Part shown: positions 1 through 8,973 of the stretch, one piece after another
Layout: every line of letters starts with the position of its first letter
How positions within the stretch are numbered: the stretch's first letter is position 1
Assembly (NCBI RefSeq): GCF_000696225.1
Contig: NZ_BAWN01000024.1
Coordinates: 1 to 64,000 of the forward strand
Reading direction: 5' to 3'
Length of the DNA: 64,000 bases
Source: Serpentinimonas barnesii
Lineage (GTDB): Bacteria > Pseudomonadota > Gammaproteobacteria > Burkholderiales > Burkholderiaceae_C
Position numbers and translations under genes: made by a program
The notes under the pieces: model-generated
Told to the model about the DNA's origin: nothing
The model's input: only the letters and a program-made list of their open reading frames with translations
The model's database searches: none

Positions 1-195
<195 letters not shown>

Positions 196-262
196 GCGCC
201 TGGCGCTCCATGCCAGCCCTCCGAACCACTCCACCCCCACCTTTAACCCGCCCAGCCCCGCG

Positions 263-1552
263 ATGCAAACCCAACTCGCCCCCCCCTACCTGGGCAGCCC
301 CGATGGGCAGACGGCCCAAGACATTTTGCGCAAATGCGTGCATTGCGGTTTTTGCACCGCCACCTGCCCCACCTACCAGTTGCTGGGCGACGAGCTCGAT
401 GGCCCACGCGGACGCATCTACCTGATCAAACAGGTGCTCGAAGGGGTCACCCCGACCGAGCGCACCCAGCAGCACCTGGACCGCTGCCTGACCTGCCGCA
501 ACTGCGAAAGCACCTGCCCCAGCGGCGTGGAGTACGGCAAACTGCTCGACATCGGGCGCAAGGCCGTGGCGGCGCAGGTGCCGCGCTCCAGCCCCCAGCG
601 CGCGCTGCGCTGGCTGCTCAAAGAGGGCTTAACGTCGCGCGCGTTTGCCCCCGCCATGCGCCTCGGGCAGGCCGTGCGCCCCTTGTTGCCGGCGGCGCTG
701 CGCGCCAAGGTGCCGCAGCGCGTGGCGCCGGGTCCGTGGCCACAGCGCCCACATGCGCGCCGGGTGCTGCTGCCCGAAGGCTGCGTGCAACCGGCCATGC
801 TGCCGCACATCAACCACGCCAGCGCGCGCGTGCTCGACGCCGCCGGGCTGCAGGTGCTGCGCCTGCCCCAAGGCGGCTGCTGCGGTGCGCTGCGGCTGCA
901 CCTGGACGACCACAGCGGTGCCTTGGCCCAGATGCGCGCCAACATCGACGCCTGGTGGCCGCACGTGCGCCCCGACAGCGCGCAGCCGGTGGAGGCCATC
1001 GTCAGCAACGCCTCGGGCTGCGGCGTGCTGCTCAAAGACTACGGGCACCAGTTGCGCCACGACCCGGCCTACGCCGCCAAGGCGCAGCGGGTGAGCGAAC
1101 TGGCGCGCGACATCAGCGAACTGCTGCCCGATCTGCTGCCCGCCTTGCAGCGCAAACTGGCCCTGGCCGATGCAGCCCGCAGCCCCGCCGTGCCGCGCCC
1201 CAAGCTGGCCTACCACCCACCCTGCACCTTGCAACACGGGCAGCAACTGCGCGGCGGGGTGGAGCAGGGTTTGCGGGCGCTGGGTTTTGAGGTGCAGACA
1301 GCGCGCACCGAGGCGCACCTGTGCTGCGGCTCGGCCGGCACCTACTCGGTGCTGCAAGCGGGCTTGTCGAGCCAGTTGCGCGAGCGCAAGCTCGGGCACT
1401 TGGGCGAACTGGGGGCCGAGCAGATCGTTTCGGCCAACATCGGCTGCATCACGCACCTGCAAAGCGGCACCCAGACCCCGGTGCGGCACTGGATCGAGGT
1501 GCTCGACGAGGCGCTCACAGCCGCCGCCGAGGCGGAGGCCGCCGCCGTTTGA
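263..1552 (+). CDS. glcF: Glycolate oxidase iron-sulfur subunit GlcF
   Basis: 429 residues. Two ferredoxin-type cysteine clusters are visible, CVHCGFCTATCP at residues 25-36 and CLTCRNCESTCP at 75-86. Each carries the CxxCxxCxxxCP pattern for a [4Fe-4S] cluster. Two CCG-type motifs follow (GGCCGAL and LCCGSAGTYS), as in GlcF, LutA and HdrB-like proteins. GlcF passes electrons from the flavin subunits to the quinone pool during glycolate oxidation. It lies 67 bases after glcE and 14 bases before alr, so the three are probably cotranscribed. The ATG start gives the normal GlcF amino terminus just ahead of the first cluster. Length is close to the family norm of about 410. Confidence 0.93.
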   Translation: MQTQLAPPYLGSPDGQTAQDILRKCVHCGFCTATCPTYQLLGDELDGPRGRIYLIKQVLEGVTPTERTQQHLDRCLTCRNCESTCPSGVEYGKLLDIGRKAVAAQVPRSSPQRALRWLLKEGLTSRAFAPAMRLGQAVRPLLPAALRAKVPQRVAPGPWPQRPHARRVLLPEGCVQPAMLPHINHASARVLDAAGLQVLRLPQGGCCGALRLHLDDHSGALAQMRANIDAWWPHVRPDSAQPVEAIVSNASGCGVLLKDYGHQLRHDPAYAAKAQRVSELARDISELLPDLLPALQRKLALADAARSPAVPRPKLAYHPPCTLQHGQQLRGGVEQGLRALGFEVQTARTEAHLCCGSAGTYSVLQAGLSSQLRERKLGHLGELGAEQIVSANIGCITHLQSGTQTPVRHWIEVLDEALTAAAEAEAAAV

Positions 1553-1566
1553 GGTAAGCTGGCGCC

Positions 1567-2733
1567 ATGCCGCGCCCCATTCACGCCACCATCCACCTGC
1601 CTGCGCTGCAGCACAATCTGCAGCGCTGCCGCCAAGCGGGTGGTGCGGCGCGGGTGTGGGCGGTGCTCAAGGCCAATGCCTATGGGCACGGCATCGAGCG
1701 CGTCTATGCCGCGCTGCGCGGCGCCGATGGGCTGGCGCTGCTGGACCTGAGCGAGGCCGAGCGGCTGCGCGCCCTGGGCTGGCGCGGCCCCATTTTGCTG
1801 CTCGAAGGCGCTTTCGAGCCGCGCGACTTGGAACTGTGCTCGCGGCTGCAACTCTGGCACGTGCTGCACCGCAGCGAGCAGATCGACTGGCTGGCGGCGC
1901 ACAAGACCGAAGCGCCGCAGCGCGTGTTCCTTAAGCTCAACTCGGGCATGAACCGGCTCGGCCTGCGCCCCGACGCCTTTCGCGCCGCTTGGACGCGCCT
2001 GAGCCGCCTGCCCCAAGTCGAAGAAGTCGGGCTGATGACGCACTTTAGCGACGCCGACGGCCTGCGCGGCGGCCAAGAAGGCGTGCGGCACCAGATCGAC
2101 ACCTTTGTGCGCACCACCCACGACCTGCCCGGCGAGCGCAGCCTGTGCAACAGCGCCGCCCTGCTGCGCAACGGGCTGGCGCTGCATCTGGGCAGCGGCC
2201 CCGAGGTGCAGCCGCTGGCGGCCGACTGGACCCGCCCCGGCATCGCGCTCTACGGCAGCGCGCCCGATTTTCCCCAGCACAGCGCCGCCGACTGGGGCCT
2301 GCAAGCCACCCAGACCCTAGCCAGCCAACTGATCGCGGTGCAAGACGTGCCTGCGGGCGAAACCGTGGGCTACGGCTCTACCTACAGCGCCACCCAAGCC
2401 ATGCGCATTGGCATCGTGGCCTGCGGCTACGCCGACGGCTACCCGCGCCACGCCCCCGGCAACAACGCCCACGGCGGCCCGGTGTTGGTGCGCGGCGTGC
2501 GCACGCGCTTGGTCGGGCGCGTGAGCATGGACATGCTGGCCGTCGATCTGGGCCCGGTCGAAGCGCACTTGGGGCCTTGCCAGCCCGGCGACGAGGTCAC
2601 GCTCTGGGGCCGCAGCCGCTGCGGCGCGCTGCTGCCCATCGACGAGGTGGCGCAGGCCGCCGGCACCTTGGGCTACGAGCTGATGTGCGCGCTGGCCGCC
2701 AGGGTGCCGGTGTCGGTCGAGCCGCTGCCCTGA
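1567..2733 (+). CDS. alr: Alanine racemase
   Basis: 388 residues. This PLP enzyme interconverts L- and D-alanine, supplying D-alanine for peptidoglycan. The PLP lysine lies in KANAYGHG at residue 35. The second catalytic base, Tyr269, lies in GYGSTY, and the substrate-loop motif RVSMDM is present further on. The fold order, a TIM barrel followed by a beta domain ending near VTLWG, matches Alr. The gene starts 14 bases after glcF in the same direction. With dadA elsewhere in the window (9.5-10.8 kb, not adjacent) it could also serve D-alanine breakdown. Whether it is the biosynthetic Alr or the catabolic DadX type cannot be settled from sequence alone. Confidence 0.95.
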   Translation: MPRPIHATIHLPALQHNLQRCRQAGGAARVWAVLKANAYGHGIERVYAALRGADGLALLDLSEAERLRALGWRGPILLLEGAFEPRDLELCSRLQLWHVLHRSEQIDWLAAHKTEAPQRVFLKLNSGMNRLGLRPDAFRAAWTRLSRLPQVEEVGLMTHFSDADGLRGGQEGVRHQIDTFVRTTHDLPGERSLCNSAALLRNGLALHLGSGPEVQPLAADWTRPGIALYGSAPDFPQHSAADWGLQATQTLASQLIAVQDVPAGETVGYGSTYSATQAMRIGIVACGYADGYPRHAPGNNAHGGPVLVRGVRTRLVGRVSMDMLAVDLGPVEAHLGPCQPGDEVTLWGRSRCGALLPIDEVAQAAGTLGYELMCALAARVPVSVEPLP

Positions 2734-2852
2734 GGCCCTGATGCCCTTCGCAGACCTTCGCAGCACCACAGCACCTCAACCCCCACACTCACCCCGCCAG
2801 CCCCGCACCCTCTGGTCAGCGGTGACGGCACCCACACTCTGTACTCACCTTC

Positions 2853-3608
2853 ATGGATGCCTGGACCCTGACCCTCCTGCTGGCCAGCGCCGGCTTTGCC
2901 GCCGGGGCGCTCAACGCCATTGCCGGCGGCGGCAGCTTTCTGACCCTGCCGGCGCTGCTGGTGGCTGGCCTGCCGCCGATCGTGGCCAATGCCACCAGCG
3001 CCTTGGCCGTCAGCCCCGGCTACTTGGGCAGCACGCTGGGCTTTAGGGCCGAGCTGGCGCAACTGCCGCGCCGGCGGCTGCTGCGCGAAACGCTGCTGTC
3101 GGCGGCGGGCGGTGTGCTGGGGGCCTTGTTGCTGCTGCTCACCCCCTCCGAGGTGTTTCGTGGCCTGATTCCGTGGCTGCTGCTGTTTGCCACCGCCCTG
3201 TTCTTGCTCGGGCCCTGGCTGGCGCAGCGCCTGGTGCGGGCCGGCGCTCAGGGCGAACCCGGCTGGCGCAACCCCGGACTGCTGGCGGTGGCCACCTACG
3301 GCGGCTACTTCAACGGCGGGCTGGGCATCTTGCTCATGGCCCTCTACAGCGCCAGCGGCGAAAAGAACCTGCACACCGCCAACGCGCTCAAAAACCTCAA
3401 CTCGCTGGTGCTCTCGCTGGTCTCGGTGCTGACCTTTGTGCTCGCCGGGGTGATCGCTTGGGGCCCGGCGCTGTTGATGATGGCCGCCGCCACGGCTGGC
3501 GGTTACGTCGGGGCACGCCATGCGCGGCGCCTGTCGATGCGCAGCGTGCGCGCGGTGGTGGTCTGCACCGGGCTGGTGATGAGCGCCTTGTTTTTCTGGC
3601 GCGGCTGA
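2853..3608 (+). CDS. TSUP family membrane transporter (TauE/SafE type)
   Basis: 251 residues, almost entirely hydrophobic, with seven to eight predicted membrane segments. The N-terminal motif GALNAIAGGGSFLTLPALL is the hallmark of the TSUP (sulfite exporter TauE/SafE, DUF81) family. A second related half begins near TYGGYFNGGLGI. Family members export sulfite, sulfoacetate or other small organic anions; the substrate here is unknown. It is separated from alr by about 120 bases and runs towards the chemoreceptor gene on the other strand, leaving only 27 bases between stops. Confidence 0.85.
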   Translation: MDAWTLTLLLASAGFAAGALNAIAGGGSFLTLPALLVAGLPPIVANATSALAVSPGYLGSTLGFRAELAQLPRRRLLRETLLSAAGGVLGALLLLLTPSEVFRGLIPWLLLFATALFLLGPWLAQRLVRAGAQGEPGWRNPGLLAVATYGGYFNGGLGILLMALYSASGEKNLHTANALKNLNSLVLSLVSVLTFVLAGVIAWGPALLMMAAATAGGYVGARHARRLSMRSVRAVVVCTGLVMSALFFWRG

Positions 3609-3635
3609 AGGGCCTCCGCTGTTGCCCCGTGGCCC

Positions 3636-5165
3636 TCAGAGCTTGAAGGTGCCCACCACCCGATCGAGCTCGGCCGCCTGCTCTTGCAGCGAACTGGCAG
3701 CAGCGGCGGCTTGCTCGACCAGCGCCGCGTTTTGCTGCGTCACGTCGCTGATGTCGGACACCGAGCGCTTGACCCCTTCGATGCTTTCTGCCTGCTGCGC
3801 CCCAGCGGCGGCCATGTCGCTGATCAGGTGCGTCACTGCTTGGATCGACTGCACCACCTCGGCCATGGTCTGGCCGGCGCGGTGCACCTGCGCGGTGCCG
3901 GCTGCGGTTTGCTGCACCGAGGCGTCGATCAGCGCCTTGATCTCGCGCGCCGCCTGCGAGGAGCGCTGCGCCAGCGCACGCACCTCGGCGGCCACCACCG
4001 CAAAGCCGCGCCCTTGCTCGCCCGCGCGCGCCGCCTCCACGGCGGCGTTGAGCGCCAGAATGTTGGTCTGAAAGGCAATGGCGTCGATCACTGCAATGAT
4101 GTCGGCCACCTTGCGCGACGAGACCTCGATCGCCTCCATGGTCTGCACCACCTGCCGCACCGAATCGCCGCCCCGGCCGACCACCGCCGAAGCCGTTTGC
4201 GCCAGCGCATCGGCCGAGCGCGCGTGCGCCGCATTCTGACCCACCACTCCGGTGAGTTGCTCCAGCGCACCCACGATCTGCTCGGTCGAGTCGGCCTGCA
4301 AGGCGGTGCGCTGCGACAAATCGTTGTTGCCGCTGGCGATGTCGCCAGATGCCGCGAGGATCGACTCGGTGCCGTTGTGCACGCGCCCAACCAGCTTGCG
4401 CAGGCTCAGCGTCATGTCGCGCAAGCCCGCTTGCAGTTGGCCGATTTCGTTGCGCGAGTCCACCGCCACGTCTTGCGACAAATCGCCGCCCGCGATGTCG
4501 TGCGCTAGCCCCACCGCGCGGCGCAGCGGCCGCGTCACCATGCTGTTGATGAAGGGGTAGATCAAGAGCAGCACCGGAATGCTGGTCAGCAGCGCCAGCA
4601 GGATCGACTGCCAGCGCTGCATGGCCAGCTGCTGGTTCACCTCGGCCAGCGGCACGCGCATGCTCACGGTGCCCAGCACCGTGTTTTCGGGCACGGCGTG
4701 GCAGGTCATGCAGTTCTTGCCCAAGTAGTTGCTGGCGTTGAGCGTGGGCCGGATCACGCGCAAAAATTCGCCGCGCTCGTCTTGCAGCACCTCGGCGTAT
4801 TCCTGCCCGGTCTCGATCACCCACTGCTCGGCGGCGTCGGGGCGCAGGTTGTTTTCGGTGCCGGGGCCAAAGGTTGCCGCCACCCCAGGCCCGCGCACCA
4901 CCCGCACCTCTTCGATGCTGCCCAGCTGGTTGAGCTGGTCCAGAAACAACTGGCGCTGGTCGATGGTGCCGGTCATCATCATGCCGGTCAGGCCGGCCAT
5001 GGTGGCGTCGTGCAGGCTGGAAGTAAACACCCGCGCCTGCTCGATCGCCGCCTGGCGCGCCGTGTGGCCCTGCCAGACGATCACCGCGGTCCAGACCAGC
5101 AGCAAGGCCACGGCGATGGTGAGCAACAGTTGGGCCCAGATGCGGGTACGGGGTGGGGCGGTCAT
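3636..5165 (-). CDS. Methyl-accepting chemotaxis protein with periplasmic c-type heme motif
   Basis: 509 residues. I chose the ATG at 5165 because GGAGA lies seven bases upstream; an earlier ATG at 5198 has no such site. Order: transmembrane helix near residues 6-30, a periplasmic domain, a second helix just after residue 185, a HAMP region and a long signalling domain. The signalling hairpin tip ([20 protein letters not shown]) is canonical. The periplasmic domain contains CMTCH at residues 152-156, a CxxCH site for covalent heme c attachment. This resembles the DUF3365/Tll0287-like sensors and the heme-c chemoreceptors DcrA of Desulfovibrio and GSU0582/GSU0935 of Geobacter. A redox, oxygen or NO sensing role is inferred. 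There is no C-terminal CheR-tether pentapeptide. Confidence 0.92.
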   Translation of the reverse strand: MTAPPRTRIWAQLLLTIAVALLLVWTAVIVWQGHTARQAAIEQARVFTSSLHDATMAGLTGMMMTGTIDQRQLFLDQLNQLGSIEEVRVVRGPGVAATFGPGTENNLRPDAAEQWVIETGQEYAEVLQDERGEFLRVIRPTLNASNYLGKNCMTCHAVPENTVLGTVSMRVPLAEVNQQLAMQRWQSILLALLTSIPVLLLIYPFINSMVTRPLRRAVGLAHDIAGGDLSQDVAVDSRNEIGQLQAGLRDMTLSLRKLVGRVHNGTESILAASGDIASGNNDLSQRTALQADSTEQIVGALEQLTGVVGQNAAHARSADALAQTASAVVGRGGDSVRQVVQTMEAIEVSSRKVADIIAVIDAIAFQTNILALNAAVEAARAGEQGRGFAVVAAEVRALAQRSSQAAREIKALIDASVQQTAAGTAQVHRAGQTMAEVVQSIQAVTHLISDMAAAGAQQAESIEGVKRSVSDISDVTQQNAALVEQAAAAASSLQEQAAELDRVVGTFKL

Positions 5166-5244
5166 CAAAGTCTCCGTTGATCGAGAATGGGCCGGCACAC
5201 CCGATCCAAGACGCGCATGCTATGCCACATGTACGCGCACCTAT

Positions 5245-5258
5245 TTGCGCCAAATCAA
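5245..5258 (-). promoter_or_regulatory. FNR/Anr-like half-perfect site upstream of the heme chemoreceptor
   Basis: On the minus strand the 14 bases read TTGATTTGGCGCAA. The left half matches TTGAT of the FNR consensus TTGAT-N4-ATCAA exactly and the right half matches 3 of 5. It lies 80 bases upstream of the chemoreceptor start, a plausible activator position, next to an AT-rich tract. One perfect half-site in a window this size can occur by chance, so this is only suggestive. Confidence 0.25.
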
Positions 5259-5283
5259 ACAGATTTAATTTAGACTGCGCACT

Positions 5284-6915
5284 TTACGCACCTGCCTGCA
5301 GCCACGCCGCCGCGCGCTCGCCGATCATGATCGAGGGCGCATTGGTGTTGCCGCCGATGAGCGTGGGCATGATCGAGGCGTCGGCCACGCGCAGCCCCTG
5401 CAGGCCGTGTACACGCAGTTGCGCATCCACCACCGCGCCTTCATCCGCCCCCATGCGGCAGGTGCCGACCGGGTGGTAGATGGTGTCGGCGCGACTGCGG
5501 ATTAGCTGCTCCCAAGCCACCTCCCCCTGCAGTTGCTCGTCATACAGCGGGGCACCGCGCCAAGGCTGCAAGGGGCTGCGCAACAAGATCTCACGCATTT
5601 GCTGTGCGCCCCGGCTCAGCAGATGCAGATCGCGCGCATCCGACAAAAAGGCCGGGTCGATCAGGGGTGCCGCCAGCGGATCGGCGCTGCGCAAGCCAAC
5701 CCGACCCCGCGCATGCGGCCGCAGCACGCACACGTGGCAGCTAAAGCCGTAGCCCCAATGCAGCTTGCGTGCGTGGTCATCGACAATGCCGATGCAAAAA
5801 TGCAGTTGCAGATCGGGGCGCGGCTGCTGCGCATCGGAGCGCCAAAAGGCCCCGCCTTCGGCGCTGGGTGAGCTCAGCAGCCCGCTGCCGTCGCGGCGCC
5901 ACTGCCGCCAGCCCTGCCACTGCTGCCAGGCGGCACCGAAACCGATGCCAAACAGATCGGTGCGGCTGCTGCGGTACGAGAGCGTCAAGTCCAGATGGTC
6001 TTGCAGGTTCTGCCCCACCCCGGGCAGGCGGTGCACGAGCGGGATGCCGTGGCGCTGCAGTTCGTCTGGCGGCCCCACGCCCGAGAGCAACAGCAACTGC
6101 GGCGACTGCAAGGCCCCAGCGCACAACACCACTTCGCGCCGGGCGCGCAGGCTGATGTGGCGGCCGCGCTGGCGCGCCTGCACCCCCACGGCACGCCGCC
6201 CCTCGAACAGCACCCGGGTGGCGTGGGTGCGGGTGAGCAGCGTGAGGTTGGGGCGCTGCAGCACCGGGTGCACAAAGGCCGCCGCCGCCGAGCAGCGCTG
6301 GCCGCGCCGAGCCGGGTCGTGGAACTGCGTCACCTGGAACCGGTAAGCCCCCTCCTGCTCCTGCCCGTTGTAGTCGGGGTTGGGCGCGATGCCTTGCTGC
6401 GCGCAGGCCTCGATGAAAGCCTGCGTGACCGGGTGCGGGCTGACCTGATCGGCCACGTGCAGCGGCCCCCCAACCCCGCGCCATTCGTTGGGGCCGCGCT
6501 GGTTGTGCTCGCTGCGCATAAAAAAGGGCAGCACCTCGGCGTGCGACCAACCCGCCGCCCCGGCTGCGGCCCAGTCGTCGTAATCGCTGCGGTGGCCGCG
6601 CGCATAGAGCATGGCGTTGATGGCCGAGGAGCCGCCGAGCGCCTTGCCGCGCGGCTGGTAGCCGCAGCGCCCGAGCAGGCCCGGCTGCGGCACGGTCTCG
6701 AAAGCCCAGTTGTTGTACTTGAAGGGGCGCGCGGGCAGCATCGCCACCACCCCGGCGGGCAGGCGGATGGCCAGGTCGCGGCCGTCGCCGCCGGCCTCCA
6801 GCAGCGCCACCGTCACGGCCGGGTTTTCGCTCAGGCGTGCGGCCAGCACGCAGCCGGCCGAGCCGCCGCCCACAATCAGGTAGTCGAAGGTGTCGTGTTG
6901 GGGATCGGGTGTCAT
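5284..6915 (-). CDS. GMC-family oxidoreductase (choline/alcohol dehydrogenase-like)
   Basis: 543 residues from the ATG at 6915; a longer open frame upstream lacks family sequence. The N-terminus has the FAD dinucleotide motif GGGSAGCVLAARLSE. The second GMC signature region follows, with GKALGGSSAINAM. The C-terminal half holds HPVGTCRMG with the active-site histidine, then NTNAPSIMIGERAA. Length and motifs fit bacterial choline dehydrogenase (BetA) and AlkJ-type alcohol dehydrogenases, which oxidise primary alcohols to aldehydes and pass electrons to the respiratory chain. No betaine aldehyde dehydrogenase or choline transporter is adjacent, so a general alcohol dehydrogenase is at least as likely as BetA. 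Confidence 0.85.
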   Translation of the reverse strand: MTPDPQHDTFDYLIVGGGSAGCVLAARLSENPAVTVALLEAGGDGRDLAIRLPAGVVAMLPARPFKYNNWAFETVPQPGLLGRCGYQPRGKALGGSSAINAMLYARGHRSDYDDWAAAGAAGWSHAEVLPFFMRSEHNQRGPNEWRGVGGPLHVADQVSPHPVTQAFIEACAQQGIAPNPDYNGQEQEGAYRFQVTQFHDPARRGQRCSAAAAFVHPVLQRPNLTLLTRTHATRVLFEGRRAVGVQARQRGRHISLRARREVVLCAGALQSPQLLLLSGVGPPDELQRHGIPLVHRLPGVGQNLQDHLDLTLSYRSSRTDLFGIGFGAAWQQWQGWRQWRRDGSGLLSSPSAEGGAFWRSDAQQPRPDLQLHFCIGIVDDHARKLHWGYGFSCHVCVLRPHARGRVGLRSADPLAAPLIDPAFLSDARDLHLLSRGAQQMREILLRSPLQPWRGAPLYDEQLQGEVAWEQLIRSRADTIYHPVGTCRMGADEGAVVDAQLRVHGLQGLRVADASIMPTLIGGNTNAPSIMIGERAAAWLQAGA

Positions 6916-7057
6916 ATTGACTGCACGGTGTACGATGATGAACCGGCTGCGGCGCAATTTAACGGCGGTCACAAGCCTTGGCGGCACCACCACCCGAGCA
7001 CGCCACCGCTGCGCCATGCTACACCAATCCCATCCCCCACCACAGCCACGCCGCACC

Positions 7058-7345
7058 ATGCCAGACAACAGCCCCTACGACCCCGAACTGGGCGACTGGC
7101 AGACCCTCACCAGCTTTGCCAACCCGACCGAGGCTTGGCTGTTGCAAGGCCGGCTGCAAGCCTGCGGCGTGCCAACCATGGTCGCCGACGACCAGATGGC
7201 ACAGATCTATTCTTTGCTGGCGCAAGCCATTCCGGCGCGCGTGATGGTGCCGCAGCAGCGACTGACCGAAGCCCAAGCGATCTATCAGGCCTTTTTGCGG
7301 GGCGAATTTGCGCTGCGCGACGACGACCCCGCTCCGTTCGGGTAG
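7058..7345 (+). CDS. DUF2007-like small protein
   Basis: 95 residues. The start is the ATG at 7058; an open frame extends further upstream but has no family-like sequence. The core, FANPTEAWLLQGRLQACGVPTMVADD, is typical of DUF2007 proteins (putative signal-transducing, ferredoxin-like fold), in which a helix preceded by a Pro-containing loop leads into a strand. It is soluble with no signal peptide. It is divergent from the GMC oxidoreductase, with about 140 bases between. No specific function is known for the family; some members bind partner proteins. The stop is followed about 210 bases later by a rho-independent terminator. Confidence 0.7.
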   Translation: MPDNSPYDPELGDWQTLTSFANPTEAWLLQGRLQACGVPTMVADDQMAQIYSLLAQAIPARVMVPQQRLTEAQAIYQAFLRGEFALRDDDPAPFG

Positions 7346-7390
7346 CCCGTTCGGTTTGCAGGCCGCCGACGCTGCGCGGGTAAATCCCTA

Positions 7391-7579
7391 TGCACAAAAG
7401 CGGCGCGCCTGCTTATGATCAATAGGATTGTTGGTGCAAGCGGCTTCTAGCCCTTGCATGCACAAGGTCAGAGGAGACAACCCTGAACGTCGAACAACAG
7501 CGTTAGCTCGGTCAAAGAACCGATTCCGAAACCAAGGGCCGCAAGGCCCAAACCTCGCCAGCCCCGTGCTGGCGTTTTT
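7391..7579 (+). ncRNA. Candidate structured small RNA with own promoter and terminator
   Basis: This intergenic stretch carries a sigma-70-like promoter (TGCACA at 7391-7396, 17-base spacer, TATGAT at 7414-7419). It predicts a transcript of about 150 bases starting near 7426. Three hairpins follow: CGGT/ACCG at 7509-7522; GGGCC-GCAA-GGCCC at 7536-7549, capped by a GNRA tetraloop; and a 7-bp GC-rich terminator ending in five U at 7556-7579. An AGGAG at 7472-7476 could be a ribosome-binding or CsrA-type site. I do not recognise an Rfam family, and it is not 4.5S, 6S, tmRNA or RNase P. It could instead be only the 3' end of the preceding gene's mRNA. Confidence 0.4.
7556..7579 (+). terminator. 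Rho-independent terminator
   Basis: CGCCAGC at 7556-7562 pairs perfectly with GCTGGCG at 7568-7574 across a five-base loop and is followed by TTTTT. It ends plus-strand transcription just ahead of the oppositely oriented gene ending at 7608. Confidence 0.8.
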
Positions 7580-7607
7580 ATTGGGCGCTTGCCTAGACGG
7601 CCTGCAC

Positions 7608-7916
7608 TCAGGCCCGTGTATCGAGCAAAGAGCCCAGCGCTTGGTCCGTCTTGAGCGCCATGCGCACCGCCAGCAAGTTGGCCGCGAAGTCGGTGGCCGC
7701 GACGCGCTGCTGCACCACATCTTGAACCAGATCGGCGCCGGGTTGGGGCAAGCGCTCGACCTGCGCGACCACCCCGCTGGGCATTTGGGCCTGCTGGCGC
7801 ACTTGGCTGCGCTGAAACCCCGGCGTTTGGGCATTGGCCACGTTGTGGGCCGCCACATCCAGGCGCAATTGCGCCGCCCGCATGCCTGATAGTCCGGTTA
7901 GCGCCAAGTTTTGCAC
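7608..7916 (-). CDS. Orphan flagellar rod/hook-like short protein
   Basis: About 102 residues from a GTG at 7916. The start is uncertain: no clear ribosome-binding site, and the open frame continues upstream. The N-terminus (LTGLSGMRAAQLRLDVAAHN, then VANAQTPGFQR) matches the conserved helix and ANxxTPGF motif of flagellar rod and hook proteins (FlgB/C/E/F/G). The C-terminus (AATDFAANLLAVRMALKTDQ) matches their paired C-terminal helix. The long middle domain of FlgE or FlgG is absent, so the protein is essentially two terminal helices joined together. No other flagellar structural gene is near. It may be a minimal rod-like paralogue or a remnant; I cannot assign which. Confidence 0.65.
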   Translation of the reverse strand: MQNLALTGLSGMRAAQLRLDVAAHNVANAQTPGFQRSQVRQQAQMPSGVVAQVERLPQPGADLVQDVVQQRVAATDFAANLLAVRMALKTDQALGSLLDTRA

Positions 7917-8092
7917 GATGCGTAGGGGTGGGTTGGTGTGGCTGGTTTGCCGCAGTGTAAACCGCCCAAGCCAGCGCTGCAAGCCTGTTGCCCGAGTGGG
8001 GCCAAGTCTGGGCACAATACGCTTAGGCGGTGGAGCGAGTCGCCCCCTAGCCCCTCTGATCTACATTATTCACGCTTACCGTTGCTTCTGCC

Positions 8093-8959
8093 ATGTCTCA
8101 GCCCCTACTTGACGAACTTGAGCGCGCCCGGCGCAGTGGCCCGGTGCGCGACATCCTGATTCCGCCGTGCCCCGAGCTGCTGCGACAGTTGCAGCAGGCC
8201 ATGGCCGAGGCGGAGCCCGATTTGGTCGAGATCGACCGCATTGCCAGTTCCGACGTGGCCATGGCTGCGGCCTTGATGCGCCACGCCAACAGCCCCCTCT
8301 TTGCCCTAGAACACCCGGTGCAAACGGTTGGACGCGCCATGACGGTGCTGGGTTTGCAGGCCGCGGTGCAGTTGCTTAGCGGCTTTCTGGCGCGCCGGGC
8401 GCTGCCGGTGCATTCGCCCCTGTTGCGGCATTTCTGGGACACCTCGACCCGGCGCGCACTGGCCTGCGCACACATCAGCAGGCAACTCTACGACCTCGAC
8501 GCCGGGCTGGCTTACAGCGCGGGCCTGTTTTGTCATGTGGGCATGCCGGTCATGCTCGGAGGCCTCAAGGGTTACGGCAGCACCATCGCCGAAGCGCTGG
8601 CGCGGCGCGACCGCAGCTTTTCCCAGACCGAAGAGGCCAACCACCGCACCGACCATGCGGTGGTGGGAGCAATCGTGGCCCGCACCTGGAAGCTGCCGAC
8701 CGAGGTGGCGCTGGCGGTGCGGCTGCACCACGATTTCACCTGCCTAGGCGATACCCGCATTGGTGCCCCAGTGCGCCAACTGGTGGCGCTGTTGCTGGTG
8801 GCCGACTACCTGGTGCTGCAGCACGAGGGCGTTAATGCACCGGCCGACTGGGCCCGTTGCGGGGCCGCCTGTTTGGCCCATTTGCAAATCGATGCCGCTG
8901 AAGTGGAGCACTGGATCGACGAGTTGCACCCGGTCTTTGAGGCCGTCTCCCTGCACTGA
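8093..8959 (+). CDS. HDOD-domain signalling protein
   Basis: 288 residues filling a single HDOD domain. Recognisable parts are the segment LVEIDRIASSDVAMAAALMR and the following HANSPLF, then VGRAMTVLGLQAAVQLL. A central CHVGMPVM replaces the catalytic HD pair of true HD phosphohydrolases. HDOD proteins are non-catalytic relatives of HD-GYP phosphodiesterases and act as scaffolds in c-di-GMP, stress and motility pathways. The ATG is preceded by an ACAAT-type -10 near 8013-8018. It is convergent with the flavin reductase gene, 14 bases away. Partners are not evident from the neighbours. Confidence 0.85.
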   Translation: MSQPLLDELERARRSGPVRDILIPPCPELLRQLQQAMAEAEPDLVEIDRIASSDVAMAAALMRHANSPLFALEHPVQTVGRAMTVLGLQAAVQLLSGFLARRALPVHSPLLRHFWDTSTRRALACAHISRQLYDLDAGLAYSAGLFCHVGMPVMLGGLKGYGSTIAEALARRDRSFSQTEEANHRTDHAVVGAIVARTWKLPTEVALAVRLHHDFTCLGDTRIGAPVRQLVALLLVADYLVLQHEGVNAPADWARCGAACLAHLQIDAAEVEHWIDELHPVFEAVSLH

Positions 8960-8973
8960 ACACCCGACCCGGC

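Noticed and set aside
3397-5253. A 618-codon minus-strand frame overlapping the heme chemoreceptor gene
   Set aside because: It runs through the chemoreceptor in another frame; the sequence is low-complexity Gly/Arg-rich.
7483-7506. Seven-codon leader peptide starting at CTG after AGGAG
   Set aside because: The spacing is good but CTG is a rare start and there is no following regulated gene; kept only as a note in the small RNA finding.
7346-7607. tRNA or other stable RNA in the largest gaps
   Set aside because: I looked through the gaps over 150 bases for cloverleaf T-loop (GGTTCAAATC-like) or 4.5S/6S signatures and found none; only the unassigned small RNA candidate remains.
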